Positions 19,101 through 21,468 of a stretch of 21,468 bases of DNA are shown piece after piece. The translations under genes were made by a program, and so were the position numbers. Below the pieces are notes generated by a model. The model was given only the letters and a program-made list of their open reading frames with translations, did no database searches and was not told where the DNA came from. Source of the DNA: Azolla pinnata. Taxonomy: Eukaryota; Streptophyta; Polypodiopsida; Salviniales; Salviniaceae. The DNA lies in NCBI GenBank assembly GCA_037176905.1, contig JBBBWG010010734.1, positions 1-21,468 on the forward strand, read 5' to 3'. The number at the start of each line of letters is the position of its first letter. The stretch's first letter is position 1.

Positions 19101-20961
19101 ATAACGGATCCAATTACCAAGTTGTGCGCTTCATCAAATATGAGCACGGTATTTTCCCAGTTGATTCCTGTTAATGAGTTCCTATTTTCCTTGTCGATCA
19201 AATAATTGTATGGAACAAATAGGATGTCAGCAGAATTGTGAAGTTCCCGTGATAGATAGTAGGGACACCTGCAAATCTTGAAGAAATAATAAGCTTGCTT
19301 AGCATTTTATAAAATATCATTGAGATGGAGTTCCTAAAGCATAAACAAAATCGGCTGAGCTAATAGAACATACGGTCCTTGTGTTCTACCAATGCTGACA
19401 ATATCTTCTATGTCAAACGGCTCTTCGCCCAATTGAGGATGAGATTGCAAATACCCTGAATAGAATCAATCACAGAGAAACACAAGTTACGTCCATCATG
19501 TTGAAGATTTGTTCTAGCACAACCTAAAAAAACAAGAAGCATCGTCTTCTTAAGAATTGAAGGGATGGATTTGTATATAGATTGGATGAAAATGCAATTT
19601 CAAATATTGTTAGCATACATAGATAAAGAAGATTGTAGCTAGCTCATATCACGTACCAGCAACTTTATTTTGATGATGACAAGATCGTGATTTGCACAAT
19701 GCACGACATGCCTGATTCTGAACCCTTCCTCGCAATTGCTTGATATCAGAATTTATGCACATCTGCTCTCTCGATCCGAGAACAACCATCTTAGGCCTGT
19801 GTCAAGACATAGAAGTAGAAATTCCAAATTAAATTTGGAAATGCAGTAAATAACATATAATAATATAAGAGAACAAATTATTCCTATTTGCTATAAGGAG
19901 ACATAAGGGGAACAAAACCTGTATGATGTGGACTTCAATTCACGGATGACTTGTTGCAATTGACTGTGAGTGCGGGATGCATAAATGATAGCTGGAAGCT
20001 TTGGCTTGAATGGTGAAACCGGATCATCCATATCATCCATAGATTTGAGTATTGTTGGTCCGAGACTCTCTCTCCAAGCCAGAGTAGAACAGAGCAAGCA
20101 AAGTGTCTTTCCTGTGCCGGTAGGGCTCTCCAACAGCGCATTCTTCTTCTGTAATAGTAAAAATACATTGAAGTTATACTTCGACCAATAACTTTCTTCA
20201 AAGAATATTGCCTCAGATTCACCATGTATGACACAGAAGGTATTCCTAAACTCTCAAACTCGTCCATCTATGTCCAGCATCGGCACTGCTCTTGTCCATG
20301 AGAGTCCACGCACTGGACCCAACATTCAGGAGTAATGCTTTTTGGAGCATTGCACATATGAATAGCACTCAAAGCATGGTCTTTCCCAAAAATGAATAGG
20401 CATTCGAGTTAATTGAATCTGTTATAACATATTTCTGCGTATGAAGTATAGTTTATGATGCAACACGGATGAAGGAGAATTCTCGGAGCATTGCACACAT
20501 GGCAACCCTCGAATTCTGGCCTTTGCCAAGCATGAATAATCGATTCTAGGTTGAAATGCAGAGAGGCTTATAAATCCCAACATGTGAATAGCACTCAAAG
20601 CATGGTCTTTCCCAAAACTGAACAGGCATTCGAGTCAATTGAATTTCTTACAGCATATTTCTGCGTATGAAGTACGGTTTATGATGCAACACGGATGAAG
20701 GAGGATTCCGGAGCATTGCACGCATGAACAGCGCTCGAAATTCCGGCCTTTGCCAAGCATGAATAATCGATTCTAGGTTGAAATGCAGACAGGCTTATAA
20801 AATCCCAACATGCGATGCACGTCTTCTATCATACACGACGCAGATGAATCGATGCATACCTGCTGCAACGCTTCGATCACGCGCTCCATGTACACGATCT
20901 GGCAGTCATAAGCAGGGAATGGAAAGCTGACGGGGACGCCGCCCAGCCTGTACTCAGGCAT
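13145..20961 (-). CDS. RTEL1: RTEL1-type regulator of telomere elongation helicase, complete, 24 inferred exons
   Basis: RTEL1 is a nuclear 5'-3' Fe-S DNA helicase (XPD/Rad3 family) that dismantles T-loops, D-loops and G-quadruplexes. Inferred exons, 5' to 3': 20961-20860, 20148-19919, 19796-19657, 19455-19374, 19268-19118, 18979-18817, 18740-18567 (or 18558), 18485-18367, 18234-18183, 18030-17889, 17808-17654, 17472-17381, 17194-17090, 16954-16886, 16805-16719, 16646-16587, 16507-16392, 15305-15248, 15038-14933, 14380-14297, 14149-14061, 13981-13559, 13464-13319, 13250-13145; about 1016 residues, near the usual plant size. Seen: start [15 protein letters not shown], Walker A SPTGTGKT (Lys48), YASRTHSQL, four Fe-S cysteines (124, 141, 150, 186), DEAH 230-233, [30 protein letters not shown] (about 659-667), basic KRKR (about 852), and a C-terminal harmonin-like helical domain (about 934-1010). 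No PIP box was found. Exon 20 seems to use a GC donor. The exon 7 donor is uncertain. Confidence 0.95.
14549..14646. repeat. tandem duplication, 51-bp period, in RTEL1 intron 19
   Basis: Two nearly identical copies (14549-14595 and 14600-14646) begin CTTTTCCATGCTACAAACAC and end CTGTGTATACCA. They differ at only a couple of positions, which indicates a recent duplication. Confidence 0.95.
15306..16391 (-). other. RTEL1 intron 17, largest intron of the gene (about 1.1 kb)
   Basis: This intron separates the exon ending in the GRVIRH helicase motif from the exon coding [13 protein letters not shown]. It is AT-rich. One short palindrome, GCCACCACTAGGGTGGC (15497-15513), is present. I see no paired element ends or coding domain. 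Confidence 0.7.
20343..20816. repeat. tandem duplication of about 226 bp in RTEL1 intron 1
   Basis: Copy A (from about 20361) and copy B (from about 20587) share AATAGCACTCAAAGCATGGT, TTTCTGCGTATGAAGTA, TTTATGATGCAACACGGATG, CCTTTGCCAAGCATGAATAA and GGCTTATAAA. Within each copy the word GGAGCATTGCAC(A/G)(C/T)ATG also starts a half-unit (20343, 20485 and 20710), so the large unit itself arose from two related halves. Copy B ends 40-50 bp from the exon 1 donor at 20859. Confidence 0.92.
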
Positions 20962-21008
20962 CCTGCTCTCTGATTCTGCGGATTCGCTGGCTCGCTCGCT
21001 GTTGTCTT

Positions 21009-21016
21009 GGCGGGAA
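21009..21016 (-). promoter_or_regulatory. candidate E2F-like site upstream of RTEL1
   Basis: The gene strand reads ATTCCCGCCAA, close to the plant E2F consensus TTTCCCGCC, about 48 bp upstream of the RTEL1 ATG. E2F control would fit an S-phase helicase. It is one short match without any binding data. Confidence 0.35.
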
Positions 21017-21022
21017 TGGCTT

Positions 21023-21424
21023 GTTAAGGGTTTAGATCAAGGAAGGAATTTTTGAAAAAAAAGACCAATTAGGGTTTAGGATTCGGGTTTTTAGGGTTAG
21101 GGTTAGGGTTAGGGTTAGGGTTAGGCTTGGGTTATTAAGTTTGGGTTTAGCGTTTTAGGGTTAGGCTTAGGCTTAGGCTACGGTTAGGGGTTTCTAGGGG
21201 TTTTAGGGAAGGGTTAGGGTTAGGGTTAGGGCTAGGGTTTAGGGTTAGGGCTAGGGTTTAGGGCTAGGGCTAGGGTTTAGGGTTAGGGCTAGGGTTTAGG
21301 GTTAGGGCTAGGGTTTAGGGTTAGGGCTAGGGTTTAGGGTTAGGGCTAGGGTTAGGGTTAGGGTTAGGGTTAGGGTTAGGGTTAGGGTACAGTTATGGGT
21401 TAAGGGTTTATGGCTTTGGGTTTA
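21023..21424. repeat. telomere-like repeats (TTAGGG, TTTAGGG, CTAGGG) upstream of RTEL1
   Basis: Telomere-type units start about 60 bp upstream of the RTEL1 ATG and continue to about 21424. There is an uninterrupted TTAGGG hexamer run at 21091-21120 and another at about 21349-21388. Between them is a 19-bp higher-order unit, TTAGGGCTAGGGTTTAGGG, present about six times (about 21225-21345). Degenerate TTAGGC/TTGGG stretches fill 21121-21200. On the RTEL1 coding strand the repeats read CCCTAA/CCCTAAA, the telo-box orientation. The G-rich + strand could form G-quadruplexes. Confidence 0.93.
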
Positions 21425-21468
21425 GGGCTTGTCATTCTTGGAGAACAAAAAACATTTGGACAAGAATC

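Noticed and set aside
21091-21424. Genuine chromosome end
   Set aside because: The sequence continues into non-repeat DNA after 21424, and the units are mixed and degenerate, so the repeats are interstitial.

Overview
The window is nuclear DNA of a flowering plant. Coding sequence is split by many short GT-AG introns, and the recognisable genes are plant-type: a class III peroxidase, an N-degron arginyltransferase, a homoserine dehydrogenase of the small monofunctional type, and an RTEL1 helicase. The peroxidase exon is visibly GC-rich while the other three genes are AT-rich. Such a contrast is common in monocots, but the species cannot be named from this alone. TTAGGG-type repeats also occur, and they are the true telomere repeat of many Asparagales. 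Here they are interstitial and mixed with other types, so they do not settle the lineage.

Layout, left to right. (1) Positions 97-602 (+): last exon of a class III peroxidase; the visible end of its last intron is degenerate telomere-like repeat. Its stop codon is followed by about 300 bp of TTC/TTG/TTA microsatellite. (2) 1013-4066: intergenic. It holds a minisatellite of about 90-bp units (1847-2600), a short CGTCTG-rich tract, and a degenerate satellite of about 165-195-bp units whose copies lie in both orientations (3018-3995). (3) 4067-7565 (+): a complete six-exon ATE1 arginyltransferase. (4) 7566-8944: intergenic, with diverged tandem units and a dense CCCTAAA/CCCTAAAA array ending about 70 bp before the next start codon. 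(5) 8945-12214 (+): a complete twelve-exon homoserine dehydrogenase. (6) 12215-13144: spacer between convergent genes. (7) 13145-20961 (-): a complete RTEL1-type Fe-S DNA helicase in 24 inferred exons. (8) 20962-21468: RTEL1 promoter side, filled with TTAGGG/CTAGGG/TTTAGGG repeats.

The four genes have unrelated functions: cell-wall or apoplastic redox, N-degron proteolysis, Asp-family amino-acid synthesis, and telomere or replication-fork maintenance. They do not form a pathway. What links the region is the abundance of telomere-like sequence. Two genes (homoserine dehydrogenase and RTEL1) carry telo-box arrays next to their start codons, in the same orientation relative to transcription. The RTEL1 case is the most suggestive, because RTEL1 unwinds telomeric T-loops and G-quadruplexes.

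Exon boundaries were placed by hand from reading frame, intron phase, splice consensus and remembered family conservation. No search or transcript evidence was available.
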